Source: Candidatus Melainabacteria bacterium | GTDB taxonomy: Bacteria; Cyanobacteriota; Vampirovibrionia; Obscuribacterales; Obscuribacteraceae | Assembly: GCA_003175915.1 (NCBI GenBank) | Contig: PSRH01000278.1 | Location: 1-18,261 of the forward strand | Length of the DNA: 18,261 nt | Reading direction: 5' to 3' | In this document: in pieces, positions 1 through 7,909 of the stretch | Position numbering within the stretch: the first letter of the stretch is position 1 | How the letters are laid out: the number at the start of each line of letters is the position of its first letter | Translations under genes and position numbers: made by a program | Notes under the pieces: model-generated | The model's database searches: none | What the model was told of the DNA's origin: nothing | What the model saw: only the letters and a program-made list of their open reading frames with translations

Positions 1-7
1 GCCGCCC

Positions 8-601
8 CTAGACGGCGTTGAGTGAGCGAACCGGTGTTGGAAAAAGACGCTCGCGGTAAATGCCGAAGCCACCTGCATCCGATCGCCCCAGGGAAAGGAC
101 GAAGGAATATTCTTTTCGCCAGAATTCATCTGGGGGAATGTCCTCTAAGTTCAAGGTAGCGTTGGGTTTGACGCGACCCCAGGTGAGATGCGGAAAGTAG
201 CTATTTGGCTTAGTTATGCCTTCGATTTTGAGGGTGGCGAGTTTGTCAAAGACCATTTTTTGCAATGAGAAAATTTCGCCGTTGGCAGGAAGAGCAAGAC
301 CGACCCATTGCTTACCCTTGTGGATCAAGACGCCAGGCAAGATATAGATATGGCTGAAGCGAAGCTTGATCGGATCGGTCCGCAGGCTCTCGACCGCCGA
401 CCAAACCGAAGCGATTTTGTTTTCCTCTACTATGAATTGAGAGAGCGTGATATGAGGCCAGGCATCTTCACCAAGCAAATAACCGTCGGCATATTGTGCC
501 AAATTGCTGCGGGCAAATTTAGTGCAGGCGGCAATCAGTTCGTCGCTTTCGGCAAAGAGGGCAATATTGAAATGAGCGAGCTTGCCGGATCCATCACTCA
601 T
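8..601 (-). CDS. 2H phosphoesterase superfamily protein (2'-5' RNA ligase / cyclic phosphodiesterase-like)
   Basis: A 197-residue protein with the two signature H-x-T motifs of the 2H phosphoesterase fold: PHITL (His50, Thr52) and PHLTWGR (His138, Thr140). They are spaced as expected for the two lobes of one domain. Members cleave or form 2'-5' or cyclic phosphodiester bonds in RNA or nucleotides; the substrate here cannot be read from sequence. There is no signal peptide or membrane segment, so it is probably cytoplasmic. The ATG lies only 4 bases after the nuoM stop, with a weak GAAG upstream, so it is probably the distal gene of a nuoM operon and translationally coupled. Nothing links it functionally to complex I. 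Superfamily assignment is firm from the paired motifs; the exact enzyme is not. Confidence 0.85.
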   Translation of the reverse strand: MSDGSGKLAHFNIALFAESDELIAACTKFARSNLAQYADGYLLGEDAWPHITLSQFIVEENKIASVWSAVESLRTDPIKLRFSHIYILPGVLIHKGKQWVGLALPANGEIFSLQKMVFDKLATLKIEGITKPNSYFPHLTWGRVKPNATLNLEDIPPDEFWRKEYSFVLSLGRSDAGGFGIYRERLFPTPVRSLNAV

Positions 602-605
602 AGAG

Positions 606-2153
606 CTACTTCATGGAAATATTGAAGCGCGAGCCAATCAGATTTGTGATGTTGTCCGCCACTGAGTTGTACTGTGCCGACATAATCAGAGGATAGATGC
701 CCAACACGAGAATGAAAATAGAGAGGCTTGAGGCAACTAGTTTCTCCGTGAATCTGGCATCAGTCAAATGACCTTTCCATTTGGCCAGTTCTGGGCCATA
801 GAAAAGCCGCTTGAGAAGCCAGAGCATGTAACCGGCAGTGAGAACGACACCAGTTGCGGCGAAGATAACCGCTAATCTAGCCAGTAATCCATGACTGCTA
901 GTGGCCGCCATCGGCGAACAGTAAGCGCCATAAAAGACCCCGGTTTCTCCGACAAAGCCAGAAAGCCCCGGCAAGCCGAGATTGGCTAAGGTAGCCAGCA
1001 TCCAGAAATAAAAGAGGACGGGCATTTGCCTGGCAAGACCGCCGCCTATTTCATTCAAGTCGCGAGTGTGACAACGTTCGTAAATTGTTCCGACCATGAA
1101 GAAGAGCATGGCCGAAATGACGCCGTGGCTGATCATCTGGAAAATAGCACCGTTCAAAGCCGCTGCCGACAATGAACCGATGCCGAGCAGCACGAAACCC
1201 ATATGGCTGACGCTCGATAGGGCGATAATGCGCTTCATGTCATTTTGCACAAGACAGGCAAGCGCCGCCCAGACGATGTTGAAGGCGCCGAGTAACATGA
1301 TCCACTGCCCATAATCAACAAACACGTTGGGGAAGAAGCTCATGCAGATTCTCACGAGACCGTAACCGCCCATCTTGAGCAGAAGGGCGGCCAGGATCAT
1401 CGATATGGGCGTAGGAGCCTCGACGTGGGCGTCCGGCAACCAGGTGTGGAAGGGGAAAGAAGGCAGCTTGATGATGAAAGCCAGGAAAAAGCCGAGGAAA
1501 CCTAAGCCTTGTATGAACTTGGGCAAAAGCGGGCAACGCTGAGCCAGCTCAATCATGTTGAAGGTGGTAGCGGGATTGTCGGCGGCCAGTTGTAAGAAAA
1601 CATAGAGCAAGGAGGCGAGCATGAGCACACCGCCAAAAAACGTATAAAGCAGGAACTTCATCGCGGCATAGTCTCGCCGCGGGCCACCCCAGATGGCAAT
1701 AAGGAAATACATGGGGACAAGCTCCAACTCATAAAAAACGAAGAATTGCAGCAGATCAAGCGATAAAAAGACGCCGAGGATGGAAACAGTCAAGAGCATG
1801 ACCATGCTGTAATAAAGCTTTGGTCGCATGGTGATGGTATCACTGGCAAGCACGGCCATGAGCGTTACGAAAGTGGTGAGCAACACCAGGCACAGACTCA
1901 ATCCGTCAATGCCGACGTGGTATGTCACAGGCAGAGGGGCGGCAATCCATGGTACTTGCTCCTGAAATTGATAGCCGGCAAAGCTGCTTTTAAAGCCTGT
2001 GGCAATCAAAACAGATAGCACCACAAGAGCGATGCTGAAACCGATTGCCCAAAGACGGGCCATCTTTTCGTTGGAGACGGCGATTGCGATCATCCCCAGA
2101 AAAGGTAACGCGAGCAATACGCTCAAAAGGAACGAATAATTTTCTACGTGCAC
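606..2153 (-). CDS. nuoM: NADH-quinone oxidoreductase (complex I) subunit M
   Basis: A 515-residue, about 14-helix membrane protein of the Mrp-antiporter-like family, the usual NuoM/NdhD length. Signature residues are in place: Glu142 in the FYELELVPMYF stretch, Lys229 before LPSFPFHTWLPDAH, and Lys260 in ILAALLLKMGGYG. These correspond to the proton-channel Glu and Lys residues of E. coli NuoM. It is one of three proton-pumping subunits in the complex I membrane arm. The start is GTG at 2153-2151: reading upstream in frame there is no other start codon before the stop at 2192-2190. The ribosome-binding site for this GTG is poor (CGGAAT). It is divergent from nuoL, which is unusual because nuoL and nuoM normally sit together on one strand. 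NdhD is an equally valid name if the complex is cyanobacterial in type. Confidence 0.95.
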   Translation of the reverse strand: MHVENYSFLLSVLLALPFLGMIAIAVSNEKMARLWAIGFSIALVVLSVLIATGFKSSFAGYQFQEQVPWIAAPLPVTYHVGIDGLSLCLVLLTTFVTLMAVLASDTITMRPKLYYSMVMLLTVSILGVFLSLDLLQFFVFYELELVPMYFLIAIWGGPRRDYAAMKFLLYTFFGGVLMLASLLYVFLQLAADNPATTFNMIELAQRCPLLPKFIQGLGFLGFFLAFIIKLPSFPFHTWLPDAHVEAPTPISMILAALLLKMGGYGLVRICMSFFPNVFVDYGQWIMLLGAFNIVWAALACLVQNDMKRIIALSSVSHMGFVLLGIGSLSAAALNGAIFQMISHGVISAMLFFMVGTIYERCHTRDLNEIGGGLARQMPVLFYFWMLATLANLGLPGLSGFVGETGVFYGAYCSPMAATSSHGLLARLAVIFAATGVVLTAGYMLWLLKRLFYGPELAKWKGHLTDARFTEKLVASSLSIFILVLGIYPLIMSAQYNSVADNITNLIGSRFNISMK

Positions 2154-2183
2154 GTTCTTGATTCCGTCGACAGTCGATAATTG

Positions 2184-2224
2184 GAGCCATCAGTATAGCT
2201 CCTTGCAAATCAGATTGATGGCTC
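2184..2224. promoter_or_regulatory. Inverted repeat in the nuoM-nuoL divergent region
   Basis: A perfect 9-base inverted repeat, GAGCCATCA (2184-2192) and TGATGGCTC (2216-2224), with a 23-base loop. A competing pair, GGAGC (2183-2187) with GCTCC (2198-2202), shares the left arm. In the nuoM transcript the hairpin would hold the AAGGAG site in its loop and the leader ATG in its 3' arm. It could be a leader switch or a dimeric repressor operator serving both divergent genes. The rest of 2154-2357 is AT-rich near nuoL; I see no confident -35/-10 pair. Confidence 0.4.
2188..2204 (-). promoter_or_regulatory. Strong Shine-Dalgarno with out-of-frame ATG in the nuoM leader
   Basis: On the minus strand AAGGAG (2204-2199) stands 8 bases before an ATG (2190-2188). 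That reading frame runs 66 codons to 1990 and overlaps the start of nuoM out of frame. The signal is far better than the one at the nuoM GTG. It could initiate a leader peptide that delivers ribosomes to nuoM, or be fortuitous; the encoded peptide resembles no family I recognise. Confidence 0.3.
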
Positions 2225-2357
2225 GGGGGCAAGCGATTGCTCGGTCGTCACAATTAAACTATCTTGATAATTTGCCTGGCTAATCTAGCTTCCACCCTTG
2301 TATATTGTGTAAGTTTGTCTGCGCTCTTTTGGGCGACTTGCTAAGTGGAGATCACTC

Positions 2358-4379
2358 TTGCTTCCGGAAACCCTCAAACAAATTGTTGAAGCGGCTCCTT
2401 ACATCGTCTTAGCGCCGTTCATTGCGGGGCTGATCATCATTCTGGGCGCCTGGCGAAGCAAAACGCTTTCTATGGTTTTGTCGGTGGGTACGGTAGCCGT
2501 TGGCTTCGCTTACTCGCTAGCACTCATGTACGCGCTGGGCGCCAATCCGCATCTGGCGCCCTGGTACGTAAACGTGCCCTGGTTCGTCTCTTCCAGCTTC
2601 ACGCTTTCCATGGGCGTGCTTGTTGATAACTTGGTGGCGGTAATGTTTGTCGTTGTTACCGTCGTCAGTTTGCTCGTGCAAATTTATACGCACGGTTATA
2701 TGCGCGAAGATCCTGGCTACTCGCGTTTTTATGCCTATCTTTCCTTGTTCACCGGCTCCATGCTCGGGCTGGTAGTGGCGACCAATCTCTTTGAGACCTA
2801 CTTCTTCTGGGAGCTGGTCGGGGTGTGCAGTTACTTCTTAATTGGTTTTTGGTGGTACAAAACATCCGCTGCCGAAGCCTGTCTTAAGGCTTTCATCGTC
2901 AATCGCATTGGCGATTGCGGTTTTCTTATCGGTCTTATCATGTTGCTTGCTGCCACGAAAGACTATTGGGGTGGCAATCCAGTGCTCGCTTTCGTTGGTC
3001 CTCATGGCTACGATCTAGCCGGTGTGCTCCAAAGTGCCAACGTCGCACATGCCTTCGATTTGACTAATTGGCCTGTAAACCTCTTGACCATCATTTCCCT
3101 TTTTGTTCTCCTCGGTCCGATCGCCAAATCTGCGCAAATGCCATTACATGTTTGGCTGCCTGACGCTATGGAAGGACCGACGCCAATTTCTGCTTTGATT
3201 CACGCCGCCACCATGGTCGCCGCCGGTGTTTATCTTGTGGCAAGAGCTTATCCGCTCTGGCTTACTCCGGATGGGCATGCCGGTACTTTCGGGCTGGCTG
3301 TCGTTGCCGTTATCGGTGGCATCACGGCCTTCATGGCTGCCACCATTGCCATGAGTCAGTTCGATATCAAGCGCATTCTTGCCTGGTCGACTGTGTCCCA
3401 GCTCGGCTATATGTTTGTGGGCTTGGGAGCAGGCGCATATTCCGGCGCCATCTTCCATTTATTCAACCATGCCTTCTTCAAAGCCATGCTCTTCCTTTGC
3501 AGTGGCGCTGTTATCCATGGCTTGCACGGGGAACAAGACGTGCGTAAGATGGGTGGTTTGAAGAAGTACATGCCGCGTACCTGGTTTTGTTGCCTGGTAG
3601 GCACGCTTTCAATCTCGGGCTGCCCGCCATTCAGCGGATTCTTCTCCAAAGACGAGATCATCTCGGCCGCATTGAAATACAATTTTTGGCTGGGCGCGGT
3701 CATGATCTTGACGGCACTTCTGACAGCCTTCTACATGTTCCGCATGTACTTCATGACCTTCCACAATGAATACCGCGGTGACGCTAAGCCGCACGAGTCT
3801 CCCTGGGTAATGACCTTGCCTCTGATAGCACTGGCGGTGCCATCAGTACTTTCCGGTTTTCTTGGCTTCAACCCACAAGTTCTGAACGGACTTAGTTTCG
3901 ATGGCAAGACGACAGCGGCCGCGGCCAATCATTTTGCCTCATTTGTTTATTTCGGCCGGGCGCCTGAGTTTGAGGGGATGAACGGGCTGGTCATGGCTTG
4001 CTCCATTCTTGCCGCCTTCATTGGTTTCTACATTGCCTATGAGGTTTACCTCAAGCGCGCCTGGAAGGTGAACGAGCAAATCGCCCACAGCGACAACGAT
4101 ATCGTTGCTTATGCTTACCAGTTTTCCTACCACAAGTGGTTTTTCGATGATCTTTACTTGTGGTTAGTCCAATCAGTAGTTCTGCCAGCTTTTCAGACGA
4201 TCTGGCAGTGGGTCGATCGTTATATCGTCGACAACCTGGTTAACTTCGCCGCTCTCGTTTCAGTGAGTGTAGGAGAAGTATTGCGTCTCACCCAAAATGG
4301 GCGCGGGCAATCTTATGCCCTCGTGATATTTGGCTGGGTGGCCGGGCTGACCTTCCTGGCTTTCCTGTTTAGTCCTTAG
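2358..4379 (+). CDS. nuoL: NADH-quinone oxidoreductase (complex I) subunit L
   Basis: A 673-residue polytopic protein of the NuoL/NdhF family. It shows the conserved helix with Glu152 (TYFFWELVGVCSYFLIGFWW) and Lys257 in the GPIAKSAQMPLHVWLPDA segment, followed by EGPTPISALIHAATMVAAGV; these mark the antiporter-like proton channel. The long C-terminal part, with a final membrane helix near residues 655-670, fits the lateral helix and anchor that NuoL lays along the membrane arm. The start is TTG at 2358, supported by GGAG at 2347-2350 seven bases upstream and by the family N-terminus. It is divergent from nuoM and followed after 14 bases by a small membrane-protein gene, probably cotranscribed. 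The other complex I subunits are not in the window. Confidence 0.96.
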   Translation: MLPETLKQIVEAAPYIVLAPFIAGLIIILGAWRSKTLSMVLSVGTVAVGFAYSLALMYALGANPHLAPWYVNVPWFVSSSFTLSMGVLVDNLVAVMFVVVTVVSLLVQIYTHGYMREDPGYSRFYAYLSLFTGSMLGLVVATNLFETYFFWELVGVCSYFLIGFWWYKTSAAEACLKAFIVNRIGDCGFLIGLIMLLAATKDYWGGNPVLAFVGPHGYDLAGVLQSANVAHAFDLTNWPVNLLTIISLFVLLGPIAKSAQMPLHVWLPDAMEGPTPISALIHAATMVAAGVYLVARAYPLWLTPDGHAGTFGLAVVAVIGGITAFMAATIAMSQFDIKRILAWSTVSQLGYMFVGLGAGAYSGAIFHLFNHAFFKAMLFLCSGAVIHGLHGEQDVRKMGGLKKYMPRTWFCCLVGTLSISGCPPFSGFFSKDEIISAALKYNFWLGAVMILTALLTAFYMFRMYFMTFHNEYRGDAKPHESPWVMTLPLIALAVPSVLSGFLGFNPQVLNGLSFDGKTTAAAANHFASFVYFGRAPEFEGMNGLVMACSILAAFIGFYIAYEVYLKRAWKVNEQIAHSDNDIVAYAYQFSYHKWFFDDLYLWLVQSVVLPAFQTIWQWVDRYIVDNLVNFAALVSVSVGEVLRLTQNGRGQSYALVIFGWVAGLTFLAFLFSP

Positions 4380-4393
4380 AGGGAGCTAAGACT

Positions 4394-4639
4394 ATGAGTG
4401 ATGCCGGTCACGCTTCGGGCAACAACGCGCATACAGACGATGATCACGGGCACGATCTTTACACGGTGCCGCCCTTCGTTCCCGAAGACAGCCTGCAGGA
4501 CCAGGTGCTGTCCCTGTTAGCCATGCTTTGTTGTTTTTCCATTCTCGGATTATTCATTTACTGGTCAGGCCTGCCGCTTGCCAGTGTCGAGTCCGAAATA
4601 AAAGCCGAACCAGCGGCGGCAAGCGAACAAGCAAAGTAG
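4394..4639 (+). CDS. Small His-rich single-span membrane protein downstream of nuoL
   Basis: An 81-residue protein I do not recognise. The N-terminal ~35 residues are acidic and carry four histidines (positions 6, 13, 18 and 20), in a DDDHGHD-type cluster that could bind a metal. A hydrophobic helix with two cysteines follows at about residues 38-60 (LLAMLCCFSILGLFIYW), then a short Ala/Glu-rich tail. It has a good ribosome-binding site (GGGAG 4381-4385, 8 bases before ATG) and follows the nuoL stop by 14 bases, so it very likely shares the nuoL transcript. Position suggests an accessory or assembly protein of complex I or another respiratory complex; this is inference from context only. Confidence 0.75.
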   Translation: MSDAGHASGNNAHTDDDHGHDLYTVPPFVPEDSLQDQVLSLLAMLCCFSILGLFIYWSGLPLASVESEIKAEPAAASEQAK

Positions 4640-4796
4640 CAGCAAGCTTAGCCGGCTTTCAGGAAAACTCAGCAAAGGGAAAGGGCGCTAATCGTAACTT
4701 TCTTTGCCACAGCCATTTCCCTTGCCATCCTTGCATAGTCTTGTGCTATCGTTAACGTTGGGTCAGAACGACCTTCACTATTTCGTCTTTACGTCT

Positions 4797-4819
4797 GTGC
4801 CTCAGGCACGTAGTGAGGC
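4797..4819 (+). promoter_or_regulatory. Overlapping hairpins in the korA leader
   Basis: Two mutually exclusive stems share bases: GTGCC-TCA-GGCAC (4797-4809) and GCCTCA (4799-4804) with TGAGGC (4814-4819). They lie 28 bases before the korA Shine-Dalgarno (4847-4854). Neither is followed by a clear U-run, so this is not a standard terminator. A regulatory leader or protein-binding site is possible. The remaining part of 4640-4857 holds a weak AAGGGAAA/TTTCCCTT repeat (4675-4682, 4716-4723) and no gene I can support. Confidence 0.25.
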
Positions 4820-4857
4820 TCATTTACGGCTTTCGAAAAAATTTTTGAGGAGAGACA

Positions 4858-6855
4858 ATGCAGGAAGTCACGATTGGTATAGCCGGCGCCGCCGGAGACG
4901 GTCTTGATAAATCTGGTGACACTTTGGCCAAGATTTGCGGCCGACTCGGACTCCACGTTTATGCCTATAACAGTTATCAGTCGATCATCAGAGGTGGTCA
5001 TATTTGGCTGAAACTGCGGATCGGCAATGAGAAGGTTTACAACCATGGCGACAAGCTCACAGGCTTGATTGCCCTTAATCAAGATTCGATTGAACGGCAC
5101 GCTTCCGAAGTGGAAGAAGGTGGCGTTATCGTTTTCAATTCCGACAAGTTGAAATGCGATCCTTCGCTGGTCCGCAAGGGTGTGCAGATTCTGCCTGTGC
5201 CGCTGAAGGAAATCACGGCTGAGATAGAGAAAGTGCACGGCGCTCTTGCTCCGATCATGCAGAACACGGTGGCCCTGGGTGTCATGCTCAAGCTCACCAA
5301 TTTGGGCACGGAAAAGGGCAACGCTGTGTTAGCCGAAACCTTCGGGCACAAGGGCGAGAAAGTGGTTGAGCTCAACACCAGCTTGCTCAAGGCCGGTTAC
5401 GATTACGCCGGTGCCAAAGCTAAGGCGGTGACTGGCGAGTGGAAGTTTGGCAATAAGCAACATCCTTTCACCACAGGTAATGAAGCGATCGCTCTGGCAG
5501 CTTACGCTGCCGGTTGCAAATTCTATTCGGCATACCCGATGACTCCGGCTTCAACAATTTTGCACTGGATGAGCGCCCATTCCCAAAAGACTGGCATCGT
5601 CGTCAAGCAATGTGAGGATGAGCTCTCCGTCATCAACATGGCCATCGGCGCCGGTATAGGCGGCGTCCGGTCAATGTGCGCAACAGCCGGTGGCGGCTTT
5701 GCCCTGATGACCGAAGCTATGGGCATGGCTGGCATTATGGAAATTCCGGTTGTTTGCGTGGAAGTGCAACGCGGCGGCCCGTCGACCGGCTTGCCGACAA
5801 AAACAGAACAAGCAGACTTGTTCCAGGTATACGGGGCCTCGCAAGGTGAATATCCGCGATTGATCGTCGCTCCTCGCGATGTCGCTGATGCCTATCAGAC
5901 TACGATTGACTCTTTCAACTATGCTGATCGCTTCCAGTTGCCCGTCACCATCATGTCCGACCTGCTTTTGTCCGAGCACCACGAAACCGTCGATAAAGAA
6001 GCGTTCAATCCTGACGTCAAGATCGACCGCGGTGAAATCGTCAAGGAATGGCCGGAAAACAAAGGTAAATACAAGCGCTTTGCCTTCACCGAATCAGGCA
6101 TCTCTCCAAGAGCCTTACCGGGAACGGCTAACACGCTTTATGTTTCCGCTACCGACGATCATGACGAAGAAAGCATCCTCATTTCGGACATGTTCACTTC
6201 GCCACCGATCCGTCGCAAGATCATGGAAAAACGCATGCGCAAAATGGAGAATCTGCTGAAAGCGCTGCCGGCTCCCACCCTTGAAGGCGGTAAAGACGCT
6301 GACGTGACGCTGCTTTGCTGGGGCTCCACTTATGGAGTCGTACGGGAAGCGGTTGAGCTCTTGAACGCCCAGGGCGTTAAGGCAAACTACCTGTGCATCA
6401 AGTACATCGTTCCTTTCCATGCCAAGGAAGTGACCGAACTCTTGAGCAAGGCCAAGAAGAAGATTTCCGTGGAAGTCAACTTCACAAGCCAGATGGCCCG
6501 TTACGTACGGCAAGAGACGGGAGTGGCGATGGACGCTCATATCAACCGATATGACGGCGAGCCGCTCGAGCCAATGGAGATTGTCGAAAAGGTCAAAGAA
6601 CTTCTCGGCAACAAGACGCGCAGTCTTGATGTCAGCGAAGCTGAAGCGAAAGAAATGGCCTATCACTACCTCCGCACTCACAGTCTTGAAAAGCTGCGTC
6701 CGATCAAAATCTTGAAAGAATCGCCCAACGGTTTCGGTGAACCAACCTGGAACATCGAAATGGCTGAGCGAGTATCCGGCAAGAAAGGCGCCGCCATGAA
6801 GATTGGCGTCAAGACCGGTGCGGTTCACCATTTTGAGAAGGCACAAGCCGAATAA
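4858..6855 (+). CDS. korA: 2-oxoacid:ferredoxin oxidoreductase, fused gamma-alpha subunit
   Basis: A 665-residue subunit with the gamma domain fused in front of the alpha domain, the usual form in two-subunit enzymes. Residues 1 to about 190 hold the gamma domain with the Gly-rich GAAGDGLDKSGD start (9-20). The alpha domain begins near 202 (HPFTTGNEAIA) and carries YPMTPAS (226-232), the substrate/TPP-facing loop, and GGPSTGLPTKTEQADL (306-321). With KorB it oxidatively decarboxylates a 2-oxoacid (2-oxoglutarate, pyruvate or a branched-chain acid) to an acyl-CoA and reduces ferredoxin in the cytoplasm. The substrate cannot be fixed from sequence, so the symbol is the common annotation rather than proof. 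A very strong ribosome-binding site, GAGGAGAG (4847-4854), precedes the ATG. korB follows after 53 bases. Confidence 0.93.
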   Translation: MQEVTIGIAGAAGDGLDKSGDTLAKICGRLGLHVYAYNSYQSIIRGGHIWLKLRIGNEKVYNHGDKLTGLIALNQDSIERHASEVEEGGVIVFNSDKLKCDPSLVRKGVQILPVPLKEITAEIEKVHGALAPIMQNTVALGVMLKLTNLGTEKGNAVLAETFGHKGEKVVELNTSLLKAGYDYAGAKAKAVTGEWKFGNKQHPFTTGNEAIALAAYAAGCKFYSAYPMTPASTILHWMSAHSQKTGIVVKQCEDELSVINMAIGAGIGGVRSMCATAGGGFALMTEAMGMAGIMEIPVVCVEVQRGGPSTGLPTKTEQADLFQVYGASQGEYPRLIVAPRDVADAYQTTIDSFNYADRFQLPVTIMSDLLLSEHHETVDKEAFNPDVKIDRGEIVKEWPENKGKYKRFAFTESGISPRALPGTANTLYVSATDDHDEESILISDMFTSPPIRRKIMEKRMRKMENLLKALPAPTLEGGKDADVTLLCWGSTYGVVREAVELLNAQGVKANYLCIKYIVPFHAKEVTELLSKAKKKISVEVNFTSQMARYVRQETGVAMDAHINRYDGEPLEPMEIVEKVKELLGNKTRSLDVSEAEAKEMAYHYLRTHSLEKLRPIKILKESPNGFGEPTWNIEMAERVSGKKGAAMKIGVKTGAVHHFEKAQAE

Positions 6856-6908
6856 CTTAAGCGGATAGCCCCAAATCAAAGCGAATTTTTTAAGAGGATT
6901 AAACAAAA

Positions 6909-7787
6909 ATGGCAACAGTAATTGAACTACCGCTTGATACCTACAAGGGTCCGGTCAGTCCGGATTGGTGTCCTGGGTGTGGCGACTTCGGCGTTCTCCG
7001 CTCCGTTCAGGAAGCTGCCGGCAAGCTCGGCGTCCAGCCTAAGGACTTGATGATCGTTTCCGGGATTGGCTGCTCATCCAACCTGCCCGGCTTCATCCAC
7101 GCCTATGGCATCCACAGTTTGCACGGTCGAGCCGTCCCGGTAGCTACCGGCGCCCACCTGGCCAATACCGATATGAAAGTGGTGATCACCGGCGGAGACG
7201 GTGATGGCTACGGGATCGGGGTCGGTCATCTGCTGCACGCCATGCGCCGCAATCTCGATGTTACCTATGTGGTTATGGACAACCAGATTTATGGATTGAC
7301 CACTGGTCAAGCCTCTCCCACCACCACCAAGGGTCATAAAACCAAATCGACTCCAGTAGGTAACGCTGAAACGCCGCTCAATCCGCTGGCTCTGGCAATC
7401 ACTGCTGGGGCAACTTACGTTGCCCGCGGCTTTTCCGGTGAAGCGAAGCTGCTTACAGATCTGATCGCCGGCGGCATCGCCCACAAGGGTTTTGCCCTGA
7501 TCGATGTGTTCAGCCCTTGTGTCACCTACAACAAAGTCAACACCTATCCTTTCTTCAAAGAGCGCGTCTACAAGCTGGATGAAGAAGGCTGGGATCCAAG
7601 CAATTTCTACAAATCCTTGGAAAAGGCCTTCGAGTGGGGCGAAAGAATTCCGCTTGGCGTGATCTATAAGACCGAGCAACCCACCTACGAAGACAGCGAA
7701 GCCATATTCAAGAAAGGCGCCCTGGTCAAGCAACCAGTTGGAGCCGACAAGAAAATCTTCGCCGAATTGGTCGAAGAGTGGATTTAG
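6909..7787 (+). CDS. korB: 2-oxoacid:ferredoxin oxidoreductase, beta (TPP-binding) subunit
   Basis: A 292-residue beta subunit, full length for the family. The thiamine-diphosphate site is clear: GGDGDGYGIGVGHLLHA (about 95-111) followed by the MDNQIYGLTTGQ motif (123-134). Four cysteines sit where the family binds its single [4Fe-4S] cluster: Cys21 and Cys24 (WCPGCG), Cys55 (GIGCSSN) and Cys204 (SPCVTYN). The cluster passes electrons to external ferredoxin. It is translated from ATG after AGAGG (6893-6897), in the same operon as korA. No separate delta ferredoxin subunit is present nearby, consistent with a two-subunit enzyme. Confidence 0.95.
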   Translation: MATVIELPLDTYKGPVSPDWCPGCGDFGVLRSVQEAAGKLGVQPKDLMIVSGIGCSSNLPGFIHAYGIHSLHGRAVPVATGAHLANTDMKVVITGGDGDGYGIGVGHLLHAMRRNLDVTYVVMDNQIYGLTTGQASPTTTKGHKTKSTPVGNAETPLNPLALAITAGATYVARGFSGEAKLLTDLIAGGIAHKGFALIDVFSPCVTYNKVNTYPFFKERVYKLDEEGWDPSNFYKSLEKAFEWGERIPLGVIYKTEQPTYEDSEAIFKKGALVKQPVGADKKIFAELVEEWI

Positions 7788-7909
7788 TCCTTTAGCCTTT
7801 GGTCAGGAACGAGTCGGAAAATTTTTGCGGATCTTCTGCTTGGGCTTAGCCAGGGCAAAGCTAGTGCACGCCTGCTAGGCTGGAGTGAGTAATCAGGCTT
7901 CAGGTAGTT

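Noticed and set aside
4675..4723. AAGGGAAA/TTTCCCTT as a terminator after the small membrane-protein gene
   Set aside because: The loop is 33 bases and no U-run follows, so it is unlikely to be an intrinsic terminator.
6115..6915. Long antisense frame of 266 codons opposite korA
   Set aside because: It is a shadow of a strongly conserved gene on the other strand, with no family resemblance or start signal.
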